64,000 bases of DNA from a bacterium A37T11 (GTDB lineage Bacteria > Bacteroidota > Bacteroidia > Sphingobacteriales > Sphingobacteriaceae): NCBI GenBank assembly GCA_900109895.1, contig FOBR01000006.1:206380-270379 (forward strand), in the 5' to 3' direction. Positions 43,536 to 52,186 of the stretch are shown here, in pieces (the stretch's first letter is position 1; every line of letters starts with the position of its first letter). The position numbers and the translations under genes were made by a program. The notes beneath the pieces are model-generated. The model was given only the letters and a program-made list of their open reading frames with translations. It did not search any database and was not told where the DNA came from.

Positions 43536-46500
43536 TTAAAAACTTAAATTTGCCCCAATCGTATAGGTTTTGGGAATATAGACTTCAAAATTTGTGCTGC
43601 CTGATACAGACATTTCAGGGTCAAAAGGTAAATTCTTATCTTTTACCCAAGTCCACAGATTGGTCCCACGCACATATAATTTAGCCGAACTGATGCCGGC
43701 TTTACGCAATAAGGAAGCAGAAAATTTGTATCCCAATGAAACATTGCGAAGTCTGATATAGTCATCTTTATAAAAATACCTGCTTGAGGTAGAATTTGAA
43801 GCCATATTGCCACCATAAACGTATTTTGGCACATTAGTGACCTGACCAGGGGTTTGCCATCTGTCCAGTTGGCTGGTAACCTTGTTAAAAGTTGGATTAG
43901 CACCATCAGACTGGGTGTATTTAGCATATTTGTCTGTCACCAAATTACCAAAATTATAATAAAATAGGGCGTCAAGGCTGAGTCCTTTATATGAAAACAC
44001 CGATCCAAACCCTCCGAAGACCTTCGGGGATGCGGAACCTATGATCATATAAGTTGCTTCATTGTAATTGCTGGTCGTAGCCTGCATCATTTTATCCTTA
44101 TACCAAAGTGGATTTCCGTTATCTGGATCCACACCAGCCCATTTTGGCACATAGATCGACTGAAAATCTTGCCCTTCCCGTCTAATAAATACGCCTGAAA
44201 CCTGATCTGCCCCATCCACCAGTTTCAAAATCTTGTTTTCATTATGAGCAATATTAAAATTAGCCTCCCATTTAAAATCACCAATGATCAAAGGTGTTCC
44301 TGACAATGCCAACTCAATACCCGAGTTCTTCATAGATCCAATATTATTTGAAAAACTTCCAAAACCACTGGTGAGTGATAGCGGTTGTGCCAATAGTAGT
44401 TTGGTTGTTTTCCGGGAATACCAATCGAGTGTCAAATTAAGACGCGATTTGAAAACTGACGCGTCCAATCCTACATCAAGTGGCTTATTAATCTCCCAGG
44501 TAAGGTTGTTATTGCCTACTACTATTGGGGCACTACCATTCTCATCTATATAATTATAGGCAGATGAATAAGCATATAATGGCCGCCAATCATAGTCGCC
44601 AATACCTGCATTGCCGTTTACCCCATAAGAGCCACGTAGCTTTAACAGATCAAATACATTCCATTCCTTAATCCAGCTTTCTTGATCCATGTTCCAAGCC
44701 CCACCTACTGACCAAAAATTTCCATACCGGTTGTTAGCTCCGAATCTGGAAGAACCATCCCGTCGAAAACTTCCTGACAGCACATATTTTCTGTCATACG
44801 TAAAATCAGCTATACCCAACCATGAGATAAAAGCATAATTACTATTGTTACCTACTACGCTTTTATACGTAGATCCTGCAGAAGGAACCTGAATATCTAA
44901 ATTAGGCACCATTCCCAATACCTGTACTGAATTGATATAGGTGGATGATTTCTGAGCTTCATAACCAGCTTTAATATTGGCATGAAGCGGTTTATCACCA
45001 TTGACCAGATCGCCATCGTAAGTAAACATATTTGTCCAAACCCAATTGAATAAGCGGGTATTTGCTCGATAAGCTGCGCCGTTTTCATTGACATAACCGC
45101 CATAGTACGGATTAAAGTAGCGATCTTCTTCCGCGTAGTTAAAGTCAACCCCATATTTTGAGTTGAATGTAAAACCAGGCAATATTTTCACTTCGCCATA
45201 CACACTGCCTACGCCGTGCAAAATACCCACATTCCGGTTATCCATCTCAGCAATGGCAACAGGATTATTAATTCCAGATACTGGAAAATCAGGAGCCGTA
45301 ATATTTACTGAACCGTCTGGATTACGAGGAGAATACATAGGCAGAAGAAAATAAGCGTCTAATACCGGATTATCATCGGCACCACCATTACTAGGGCCTG
45401 CTTGTTTTGTATGAGACACCATTACATTTGAACCCACCGAAAACCTATCAGTAACTTTTTGTGTGTTATTAATATTTAGCGAATAGCGCTTAAAATTGGA
45501 AGCTAAAACTACCCCTTGCTGATTAAAGTAACCTCCAGAAATGTGATAAGTTGATTTGTCACTACCCCCATCTATAGATAGGTTGAGCTGACCTTGATTG
45601 CCGTTTCGTGTGATTTGGTCAATCCAATCGGTATTTACCCCATTATTTGTGCGGTAAGTATCATCTAAATATTTTCCGACATTTTCCTTGGTGAGTGAAT
45701 TTTGTGCAACCATTGTTGGATTGTTCAACAAACCTTCGCTCATAAGCTCTTTCCATTGTTCTGTCGAGAGCGGTTTGTTTTGATCGCTCATCCATCCTTT
45801 TTGAGAAGATCCAAACTCAGCGTCCAGTCGGATAACAGGCCTACCAGCCTTCCCTTGTTTGGTAGTAATGATGATCACTCCATTTGCAGCACGCGACCCA
45901 TAAATGGAGGATGCCGATGCATCTTTCAACACGGAGATTTTGTCTATATCATCGGGGTTTAGACCCGCCAGCGTATTTGACGATGTGGCTGTTTGCGTAA
46001 TATTGCCGACGTTTACGGGAACTCCGTCTATCACAAACAACGGAGCAGAGCTTGCCGAGATCGATCCAATACCTCTTATCCGGATGTCCTGTGCTGACCC
46101 CGGTTGCCCGCTACCACCTACAGATTGCAAACCTGCAACCCGTCCTTGCAACATTTTGTCTACCGAAGCGTGCGGCTCATTTTCTACGACAGTTCCAGAC
46201 ACTGTACTGATTGAACCGGAAATTGAAGACCTTTTTTGCGTACCATATGCCGTTACAACGGTCTCGTCAAGCGAAATAACAGCAGGCGCCAATTCGATTA
46301 AAAATCCGCCTGATACTTTTTTTACTACCGACCCACCCAAGGACACCATGCTACCATCAGCTAAAGCTAACAATTTGTCGACTGGCACCTCTAATGGACT
46401 AAAGCCAACAGAGGAAATTACCAATACCGCATGATCTGGCAAACTCGATAGTGCAAACTTGCCTTGAACATCTGTGGAGGTACCTATTTGAGACGACTTT

Positions 46501-46904
46501 ACCCGAATGGAAGCTGAAGCAACCGGAGCTCTATCACTAGCATTGATCAGCTGACCTGAAATACTTATGAAAGTTGGTGCCGTTGGTTTCCTTTCAAGCA
46601 TAATCGTTTTATTCACTAGGCGATATTTCACAGGCTGGTCATTAAACACCTTCAATAAAAACACTTCAAGTGGCATGTGATCTGCCTGCACACTAACGGT
46701 TTTGGTATCAGTTAACATAGCGATATTTCCAAAAACCTCATAACCGGTTTGCTGCCTGACCTCTTGTAGTACGTCCATCAATGATAGACCAGCCCCCTTG
46801 AGTGAAATACTTTGCGAATATGTTTTGGCGCTTAACTGCAAAAAGCAGCCGAAAAGTAAGAGCGTACTTAACCTCATCACTTTTAAAATGTAATTAATAA
46901 TCAT
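43536..46904 (-). CDS. SusC-family TonB-dependent transporter with STN domain
   Basis: 1122 aa from the ATG at 46904; MRLSTLLLFGCFLQLSAKTY at codon 10 is an equally plausible start. The STN domain (SLMDVLQEVRQQTGYEVFGN, about residues 40-105) marks it as the sensor-transporter of the third switch. A carboxypeptidase-D-like domain (ISISGQLINASDRAPVASAS), TVVTAYGTQKRSSISGSIST and the plug (APLFVIDGVPVN; DKISVLKDASASSIYGSRAA) follow, then a barrel ending TYTIGANLSF. The fecR gene lies 176 nt upstream. Confidence 0.95.
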   Translation of the reverse strand: MIINYILKVMRLSTLLLFGCFLQLSAKTYSQSISLKGAGLSLMDVLQEVRQQTGYEVFGNIAMLTDTKTVSVQADHMPLEVFLLKVFNDQPVKYRLVNKTIMLERKPTAPTFISISGQLINASDRAPVASASIRVKSSQIGTSTDVQGKFALSSLPDHAVLVISSVGFSPLEVPVDKLLALADGSMVSLGGSVVKKVSGGFLIELAPAVISLDETVVTAYGTQKRSSISGSISTVSGTVVENEPHASVDKMLQGRVAGLQSVGGSGQPGSAQDIRIRGIGSISASSAPLFVIDGVPVNVGNITQTATSSNTLAGLNPDDIDKISVLKDASASSIYGSRAANGVIIITTKQGKAGRPVIRLDAEFGSSQKGWMSDQNKPLSTEQWKELMSEGLLNNPTMVAQNSLTKENVGKYLDDTYRTNNGVNTDWIDQITRNGNQGQLNLSIDGGSDKSTYHISGGYFNQQGVVLASNFKRYSLNINNTQKVTDRFSVGSNVMVSHTKQAGPSNGGADDNPVLDAYFLLPMYSPRNPDGSVNITAPDFPVSGINNPVAIAEMDNRNVGILHGVGSVYGEVKILPGFTFNSKYGVDFNYAEEDRYFNPYYGGYVNENGAAYRANTRLFNWVWTNMFTYDGDLVNGDKPLHANIKAGYEAQKSSTYINSVQVLGMVPNLDIQVPSAGSTYKSVVGNNSNYAFISWLGIADFTYDRKYVLSGSFRRDGSSRFGANNRYGNFWSVGGAWNMDQESWIKEWNVFDLLKLRGSYGVNGNAGIGDYDWRPLYAYSSAYNYIDENGSAPIVVGNNNLTWEINKPLDVGLDASVFKSRLNLTLDWYSRKTTKLLLAQPLSLTSGFGSFSNNIGSMKNSGIELALSGTPLIIGDFKWEANFNIAHNENKILKLVDGADQVSGVFIRREGQDFQSIYVPKWAGVDPDNGNPLWYKDKMMQATTSNYNEATYMIIGSASPKVFGGFGSVFSYKGLSLDALFYYNFGNLVTDKYAKYTQSDGANPTFNKVTSQLDRWQTPGQVTNVPKYVYGGNMASNSTSSRYFYKDDYIRLRNVSLGYKFSASLLRKAGISSAKLYVRGTNLWTWVKDKNLPFDPEMSVSGSTNFEVYIPKTYTIGANLSF

Positions 46905-46912
46905 TAAATTTG
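46905..46912 (+). promoter_or_regulatory. Candidate antisense promoter at the third susC start codon
   Basis: On the plus strand, antisense to susC, TAAATTTG matches TAnnTTTG and begins at the base after the susC start codon. A TTTT at 46881-46884 sits 20 nt upstream, close to the -33 TTTG position. A transcript from here to the hairpin at 46979-47001 would be about 85-95 nt. Confidence 0.4.
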
Positions 46913-46978
46913 TTTGGTTTGGATAGTTAACACTTTTTTTTATTCTTTAAGGATAAAATCTGATATCCGGACTACTAG

Positions 46979-47001
46979 GGAGAGTGCTGGTACCACTCTC
47001 C
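46979..47001 (+). terminator. Antisense-oriented terminator in the third fecR-susC spacer
   Basis: GGAGAGTG (46979-46986) and CACTCTCC (46994-47001) form a perfect 8-bp stem with a 7-nt loop and are followed on the plus strand by TTTTTGTG. The flanking genes are on the minus strand, where the hairpin is preceded by A residues and not followed by T, so it can only terminate antisense transcription. Confidence 0.65.
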
Positions 47002-47080
47002 TTTTTGTGTACATCCTACCTATATAACAGGTGGATCTTTATACCTTTCTTTTTTCATGATCTTTTCTCTAAAATTACTA

Positions 47081-48244
47081 TTAATTTATAGTCACTGCCT
47101 TCTTAATTATGAGCTGGTGGCCCTGCAATCTATATCCTATACCATTAGTTTCTAACATATTGAGCACCGTCCCTACGTCACTATTGCGATAGACGCCACC
47201 AAAAAACGCTAAGTCAGGTATCCGCCCCTCATACACCACATCAAGGTCATACCATCTGGCTACCTCTGTCATCACCTCCTGCAAATTTTTATGGTCAAAA
47301 CTGAAACGACCCTCTTTCCAAGCCAATTCAGTATCCAGGTTTATCATTGTTTTTGATAATATACCACCTTTCATCACCGACTGCTCACCTGGCAACAACA
47401 CCTGCTCATTTTTATGGCCATCACCAATTACTGATACTTTCCCACTTACCAATGTGGTATATATAATATTTTCTTCACAATAGCTTTTAATATTAAAGGA
47501 GGTGCCTAAAACACGAACTTCTTGTCCATTGGTACTCACAATGAAGGGCCGGTCCTTCATTGTAGTTACTTCAAAAAAAGCTTCACCATTCAATTCAACC
47601 TTTCTCTGCCCACCCAAAAATACGGTAGGGTATTTCAAGCTGCTGGCCGCATTTAGCCAAACTCGGGAACCATCTGGCAAAGTAACTCTATATTGCCCCC
47701 CCCTTGGTGTGCTTAATAGAAGTTCTTGTACCGTTACGTGTTCTTCAGGAGCTGCATTGGCCACAATAGACCCATCCACATAGGTGATGGCACCGTTTTC
47801 CACTACAATTCCTTTCTTAGTGCCATCTAAGTTCAGCATTTTTCCATCAGGCAAACGTAACAACGCTCGGTTCTTGCCCGGCAACACCTGAGTTAACACA
47901 TTTGCTGGTCGTTTATCCATCAGTTTTTCCCCATGCCAAAACCGATGAAAAGTTATTACCACTAAAATAGCTGCAGCAGTTAATAAAGCGGCTTTTAAAA
48001 GTTTCTTTGCAACCCGGTAATTTATCCTGCTGGCTGCCTCTTTATAGCCGATGCCATAAAATATACGTTGTCGCAAATTTTCTCGCAAAAGCTTTATTTC
48101 ATCCTTATCTAATTTTGAGGTATACTTACTTTCATCAATAAAAGAATCATACCAAGCATTCAACTCCCGCGTTTCCGCTTCACTGGCTGTACCTAGCTTA
48201 CACTTATTTAATAAAGTCAATATCCGTTTTTCTTCCTCATTCAT
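47081..48244 (-). CDS. FecR-family anti-sigma factor
   Basis: 387 aa. The cytoplasmic N-terminus reads MNEEEKRILTLLNKCKLGTA; the membrane helix is LLKAALLTAAAILVVITFHR (about residues 84-103). The FecR domain contains LSTPRGGQYRVTLPDGSRVW, SLKYPTVFLGGQRKVELNGE and VLGTSFNIKSY; the C-terminal STN-contact region shows FDHKNLQEVMTEVARWYDLD and a final YRLQGHQLIIKKA. It lies 106 nt downstream of the ECF sigma gene and 176 nt upstream of susC. Confidence 0.94.
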   Translation of the reverse strand: MNEEEKRILTLLNKCKLGTASEAETRELNAWYDSFIDESKYTSKLDKDEIKLLRENLRQRIFYGIGYKEAASRINYRVAKKLLKAALLTAAAILVVITFHRFWHGEKLMDKRPANVLTQVLPGKNRALLRLPDGKMLNLDGTKKGIVVENGAITYVDGSIVANAAPEEHVTVQELLLSTPRGGQYRVTLPDGSRVWLNAASSLKYPTVFLGGQRKVELNGEAFFEVTTMKDRPFIVSTNGQEVRVLGTSFNIKSYCEENIIYTTLVSGKVSVIGDGHKNEQVLLPGEQSVMKGGILSKTMINLDTELAWKEGRFSFDHKNLQEVMTEVARWYDLDVVYEGRIPDLAFFGGVYRNSDVGTVLNMLETNGIGYRLQGHQLIIKKAVTIN

Positions 48245-48350
48245 TCCAGTGAATCATATATAGTAATCACTTAATTGACCACGAAGTGCTAGTGTCCTAA
48301 AGAAAATTAACGAAAATTATTTTAATTTACTGATTTACTGAATTAAAAAA

Positions 48351-48947
48351 TTAAAAACGAAAGAAAAACAGGAAAATGATAAAGATCATATCTATCCGAT
48401 TATTGGGGAAATGTGTCCTGAAGATAGCCAGCGCTTTTCCTAAATGTTTTTTTACCGTGCTCACCGCAATATTCATCCGATCGGCGATTTCTTGTTGGGT
48501 AAGCTGCTCAAAACGGCTTAATAAAAAAACTTCACGGCACTTATCAGGAAGTGCGGCAGCGATTTGTTGTACCTGCTCTTGCAATTCTTTTTCTTGATAT
48601 GCATCATCCGGCCGCAAAGGCGCTCCCCCCCCTTCATAGGCAATCATTTCCAAGCGCTGTTGATGTAATAGGTTATCGCGGTAAGCATTGTAAATTTTGT
48701 ACTTGAGTGCTGTTTTAAGGTAAGCTACTACAGAAAGGCCCGGATCTAAACTTTCTCTTCTTATATAAATATTGACAAATACATCCTGGACGATCTCTTC
48801 AGCAGCCTCAACAGATTTCAGCCTTTGGTAGGCAGCGTCTAATAATATATCCCAATATCTGGAATAAAGCTCAGAAAAAGCGATCATATCTCCAGATCTT
48901 ATCAATATCAGCAACTCTTCATCCGTTTTTTCGTATCGTTTTGCCAT
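48351..48947 (-). CDS. ECF sigma factor (third switch)
   Basis: 198 aa. Region 2: MIAFSELYSRYWDILLDAAY and VEAAEEIVQDVFVNIYIRRE; region 4: LPDKCREVFLLSRFEQLTQQ and EIADRMNIAVSTVKKHLGKA. The end of the chain is strongly hydrophobic (IDMIFIIFLFFFRF), which is often seen in ECF factors of Bacteroidetes PULs and may tether the protein to the membrane. A -7 element lies 19 nt upstream of the start. Confidence 0.94.
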   Translation of the reverse strand: MAKRYEKTDEELLILIRSGDMIAFSELYSRYWDILLDAAYQRLKSVEAAEEIVQDVFVNIYIRRESLDPGLSVVAYLKTALKYKIYNAYRDNLLHQQRLEMIAYEGGGAPLRPDDAYQEKELQEQVQQIAAALPDKCREVFLLSRFEQLTQQEIADRMNIAVSTVKKHLGKALAIFRTHFPNNRIDMIFIIFLFFFRF

Positions 48948-48966
48948 TATCGTCCAGATTTAAAAC

Positions 48967-48974
48967 CAAAATTA
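48967..48974 (-). promoter_or_regulatory. -7 element for the third ECF sigma gene
   Basis: On the minus strand TAATTTTG, matching TAnnTTTG, 19 nt upstream of the start codon at 48947. No clear -33 element. Confidence 0.4.
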
Positions 48975-49050
48975 CAAAAATTTCAACTAAAAATAGGGAA
49001 TGTTAAAAATATTTATATACTTTATGACTTTAATATAAAAATAGTCCTAA

Positions 49051-49091
49051 CTAATAAAGCCTCACATCCATTCGTTGTGAGGCTTTATTAG
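49051..49091. terminator. Strong terminator after the DUF4973-like gene
   Basis: CTAATAAAGCCTCACA (49051-49066) and TGTGAGGCTTTATTAG (49076-49091) are a perfect 16-bp inverted repeat with a 9-nt loop. It ends the minus-strand operon 49125-56774 and insulates the ECF sigma gene downstream. Confidence 0.85.
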
Positions 49092-49124
49092 TTTAACAGT
49101 TCTGGGTCGATGTGCCCAAACGAC

Positions 49125-50108
49125 TTACCATTCTATAGACTGATCTTCGTCCGGAATTTGCGTGTTTAATTGTCGTTCTAAAATTAACGATCCAGATACA
49201 ATATAGTCAATACCGACACCGGGAACCATGGTATAGTCCGTATAATTATATTCTATATTATTGATAGTAATATAGCGATGTAATAGATAAGGACGTACAG
49301 CATCCATTTGCTCATTGACGGTGTAACTGGCATCTTTATTAACCTGAAACTTAATGGTTGGATTGTCGGCCCGAAAAGTTACGCCACCAGTTTTGTTAAA
49401 AGTGGCATAGATTTTATAGTTGCGGCGATCTTGCCGCTCTTCATCTATATTTCCTGCATAAAAGAAAATTGTATTCTCGTCCACGACATAGCTTCTGATC
49501 TCGTCCTTCACAATCGGCGTTTCATTTTCGTATCCCTTCATACTGGTTTTTAAGGCTGTCCCACTATAAGTACCTGAATAGTCGTTGAATGGGTTAATGC
49601 GTAAGAGTGCCTTCCGGTAGTTTTTCCGGGGATTCGCTAAGTAATCATACGAGGGATCATCCAAAATAGTTAAAGGTAACACCCACTTATTAACCAAGTC
49701 AATGTCTTTCATGGTAAAATCGATGTTCATCAAGGCTGTGTTTTCTCCTGCATTAATGGTTACCGTAGTAGGAATTGAAAAATATTCACTTTTAAGCGCT
49801 ATGTAATAGTAGTCTTCGCGGTTTTGGTACCGCTCATAATTCAACACATTTAAGGTATCCGGATCAACTGCCAAATGCACCGTCATGCTTTTTTCGTTAG
49901 TAGCAGACCCACTGACTATTAATGGTTGTTGAAATACGGTCTTTTTGTCACCGTGGTAGCGTATATAGATATTGGTAATCCCTTCATTTTCTAATGGAGC
50001 CTTAAAGGAAACATAATTTTTAAATTGTTCGTTTTTCCATTCGTCATTGCAGGATATGCAGCTGATCATCAGCGAAAACAGAATAAATTTTATACTTAAC
50101 TTTTTCAT
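49125..50108 (-). CDS. DUF1735/DUF4973-like PUL lipoprotein
   Basis: 327 aa. MKKLSIKFILFSLMISCISC ends in a lipobox. Two parts are seen: an Ig-like N-terminal region (YVSFKAPLENEGITNIYIRY; VDPDTLNVLNYERYQNREDY; FSIPTTVTINAGENTALMNI) that resembles the DUF1735 fold, and a C-terminal calycin-like region starting near NPFNDYSGTYSGTALKT that resembles DUF4973. Such proteins are surface lipoproteins of SusCD loci and are thought to bind glycans. It is 12 nt after susD and is the last gene before a strong terminator. Domain names are from memory of similar operons. Confidence 0.75.
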   Translation of the reverse strand: MKKLSIKFILFSLMISCISCNDEWKNEQFKNYVSFKAPLENEGITNIYIRYHGDKKTVFQQPLIVSGSATNEKSMTVHLAVDPDTLNVLNYERYQNREDYYYIALKSEYFSIPTTVTINAGENTALMNIDFTMKDIDLVNKWVLPLTILDDPSYDYLANPRKNYRKALLRINPFNDYSGTYSGTALKTSMKGYENETPIVKDEIRSYVVDENTIFFYAGNIDEERQDRRNYKIYATFNKTGGVTFRADNPTIKFQVNKDASYTVNEQMDAVRPYLLHRYITINNIEYNYTDYTMVPGVGIDYIVSGSLILERQLNTQIPDEDQSIEW

Positions 50109-50120
50109 ATGAACTATTTA

Positions 50121-52175
50121 TTAATCGTTATAGGTCCAACCAGGATTCTGGGTCAGGCGTTTGTTTCTTTTGAGCTCTTCATGGCTGATTGGCCAAAACC
50201 ACAATTTATCAGCAAAAGTAGTTTTGAGTGACCACTCGGCTACAGGCCTATGAAAAAGATCCCGATCGCTTTCACTCATCAGCACGTTACAACCATAGAT
50301 AGGTAATGCTTCTTCGACAGGTGCGTCCATCCAACGCCGTAAGTCATAATAGCGTTGTCCTTCACCCATGAGCTCAATAAAACGTTCGCGTTTTATGGAT
50401 TCCCTTAAAGCGTTCTTGTTGCTGTACACGCTGGCCGGATAGTCGGGTACACCGCCGCGAATGCGCACGGGGTGAATGCCTTTTTGCATTTCGCTGATGT
50501 CGCGGCTGATAGAGTAATTACCACCACGCCAAGAAGGAATGCTATAAGTACCATCCAATTCATTCAAAGCTTCTGCATACATCAATAAAATATCTGCATA
50601 GCGGATAGCGGGCTCAGCCTTGGGTACAATTTTGGAATTATTGCCCCCCTCATAGGTATCGCTCGTATGGACAAATTTCTTCACACCGAAGCCAGTGCGC
50701 AGCCAATAGGCATTCGAAGAGTTAAATCCGTTGCCCTTGGCATCATTACGGTAATAGAAGATTTGCTGGTTACGATTACGTTCCTGGGACTCATTCAATA
50801 AGGTCCAAAAACTGCCATTATAAGCTACAGAAGCATAGAATCGGGGTTCGCGGTTAGCGTATTGCAGTGAAACCCCTGGTCTTAATGGCCTGTATTTACC
50901 GGCATCGTAATCTTCTTGACTAACGTACCCGCTTACCCTTTCTGAGCCATTCCCGCGTCCAATCTCCTTGTCTTTTCCCGGAGCATCCGTTCCGTTGTCC
51001 ATATAATAAGCGTCAACCAGCTTTTGTGTTAGTCCGTGGGTGTTCCAGCCAATTGCTGAACGTGGTAACTGATGGATTACCATTGCGTCAATGCCTTCCC
51101 CCTGTTGATTGTTTCCCCTGGTAAATATCAATTCCGGATTTCCGGATGCTTGCAGTGTACCATCAAATACTTGGGCATATGATTTGGCGGGATCAATATT
51201 CGCCCAACCGTTTGGCCAGCTTTTCTCTGAAAAATTATGATCTTTTGGAGGAATAACAGTAGCATCCTCTCCTGTTTCCTGAAGAGGTGTCCAATAGAGT
51301 TGATAAACACCAAGCTCTATAACATCCCTGGCAGCAGCAGCGGCTTTCGCCCACTTTTCCTCCTTGTAATCGGGAGAAAGCAAACGTTTCCCGACGTCGT
51401 CAATCACTTTTGCGGCAAAACCTTGGTTATTTCCGTTGGCCAAGGGGCTTGCCGCATAAAGCAACACTTTAGCACGGGTAGCCAATGCTGCGCCACACGT
51501 AGGGCGGGCAGATCCGTCCTGACCGCGACTCATACCCAAAGTCTGCATCTCTTGTGCGGCATGCAACAATTCATTGCTAATAAATTCAGCACACTCTTCA
51601 TAAGTATTACGCGGAATGGCCAGATCGTCGTAGCTTTCTGTATAGTCCAATCCTTCATCTGGCAAAAGCGGGATCGGGCCATACTTACGCAACAACAACC
51701 AATATAAATAAGCTCGCACAAAGCGTGCCTGTCCTCGATAGTCTTCTATCTCAGCGGCACTCATTTCCGTATTCATATAGATATTCTGAATGTAAGTAGA
51801 AGCGTTGCGAATCCCCCTGTAACATTGAGTCCATGAACTCTGTTTATCGTTTTCGGTATAAAGGCCCTGTTTAAACATGTTGTACGATAACTCATTTTTG
51901 GATGCATCATAGTCTTTATCCCTATCACCATAATACATATCATCGGCAAAACAATGTGGTGTATTACCTTTGCTGGCAACATCAGCATTTTCACCTTTTA
52001 ATTCATCGTAAACGTTCGCCAACCATTCTTCTGAGTAGACCTTGCTTTGAAATACTTTATCTACTGTGAGACGATCCTTAAAATATTGATCGGATTTCAA
52101 AAAATCTTTAGTACAAGAAGAGATGAAGGTTGTGCCCAGCACAAGCCATAACATCATATTTTTCTGTATTTGCAT
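50121..52175 (-). CDS. SusD/RagB family lipoprotein, long form
   Basis: 684 aa, roughly 150-200 residues longer than the other SusD proteins here. The signal MMLWLVLGTTFISSC ends in a lipobox. YRGQARFVRAYLYWLLLRKY, ALATRAKVLLYAASPLANGN, IRYADILLMYAEALNELDGT, RERFIELMGEGQRYYDLRRW and LTQNPGWTYND are typical. The extra length lies in the middle (residues 330-520), in the variable ligand-facing region. It pairs with the SusC gene 11 nt upstream. Confidence 0.94.
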   Translation of the reverse strand: MQIQKNMMLWLVLGTTFISSCTKDFLKSDQYFKDRLTVDKVFQSKVYSEEWLANVYDELKGENADVASKGNTPHCFADDMYYGDRDKDYDASKNELSYNMFKQGLYTENDKQSSWTQCYRGIRNASTYIQNIYMNTEMSAAEIEDYRGQARFVRAYLYWLLLRKYGPIPLLPDEGLDYTESYDDLAIPRNTYEECAEFISNELLHAAQEMQTLGMSRGQDGSARPTCGAALATRAKVLLYAASPLANGNNQGFAAKVIDDVGKRLLSPDYKEEKWAKAAAAARDVIELGVYQLYWTPLQETGEDATVIPPKDHNFSEKSWPNGWANIDPAKSYAQVFDGTLQASGNPELIFTRGNNQQGEGIDAMVIHQLPRSAIGWNTHGLTQKLVDAYYMDNGTDAPGKDKEIGRGNGSERVSGYVSQEDYDAGKYRPLRPGVSLQYANREPRFYASVAYNGSFWTLLNESQERNRNQQIFYYRNDAKGNGFNSSNAYWLRTGFGVKKFVHTSDTYEGGNNSKIVPKAEPAIRYADILLMYAEALNELDGTYSIPSWRGGNYSISRDISEMQKGIHPVRIRGGVPDYPASVYSNKNALRESIKRERFIELMGEGQRYYDLRRWMDAPVEEALPIYGCNVLMSESDRDLFHRPVAEWSLKTTFADKLWFWPISHEELKRNKRLTQNPGWTYND

Positions 52176-52186
52176 ATCTTTTAAGA

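Noticed and set aside
46979..47001. Sense-strand terminator or attenuator between fecR and susC
   Set aside because: In the direction of the genes the hairpin is preceded by A residues and is not followed by a T-run; the same holds for the hairpins at 17695 and 30127.
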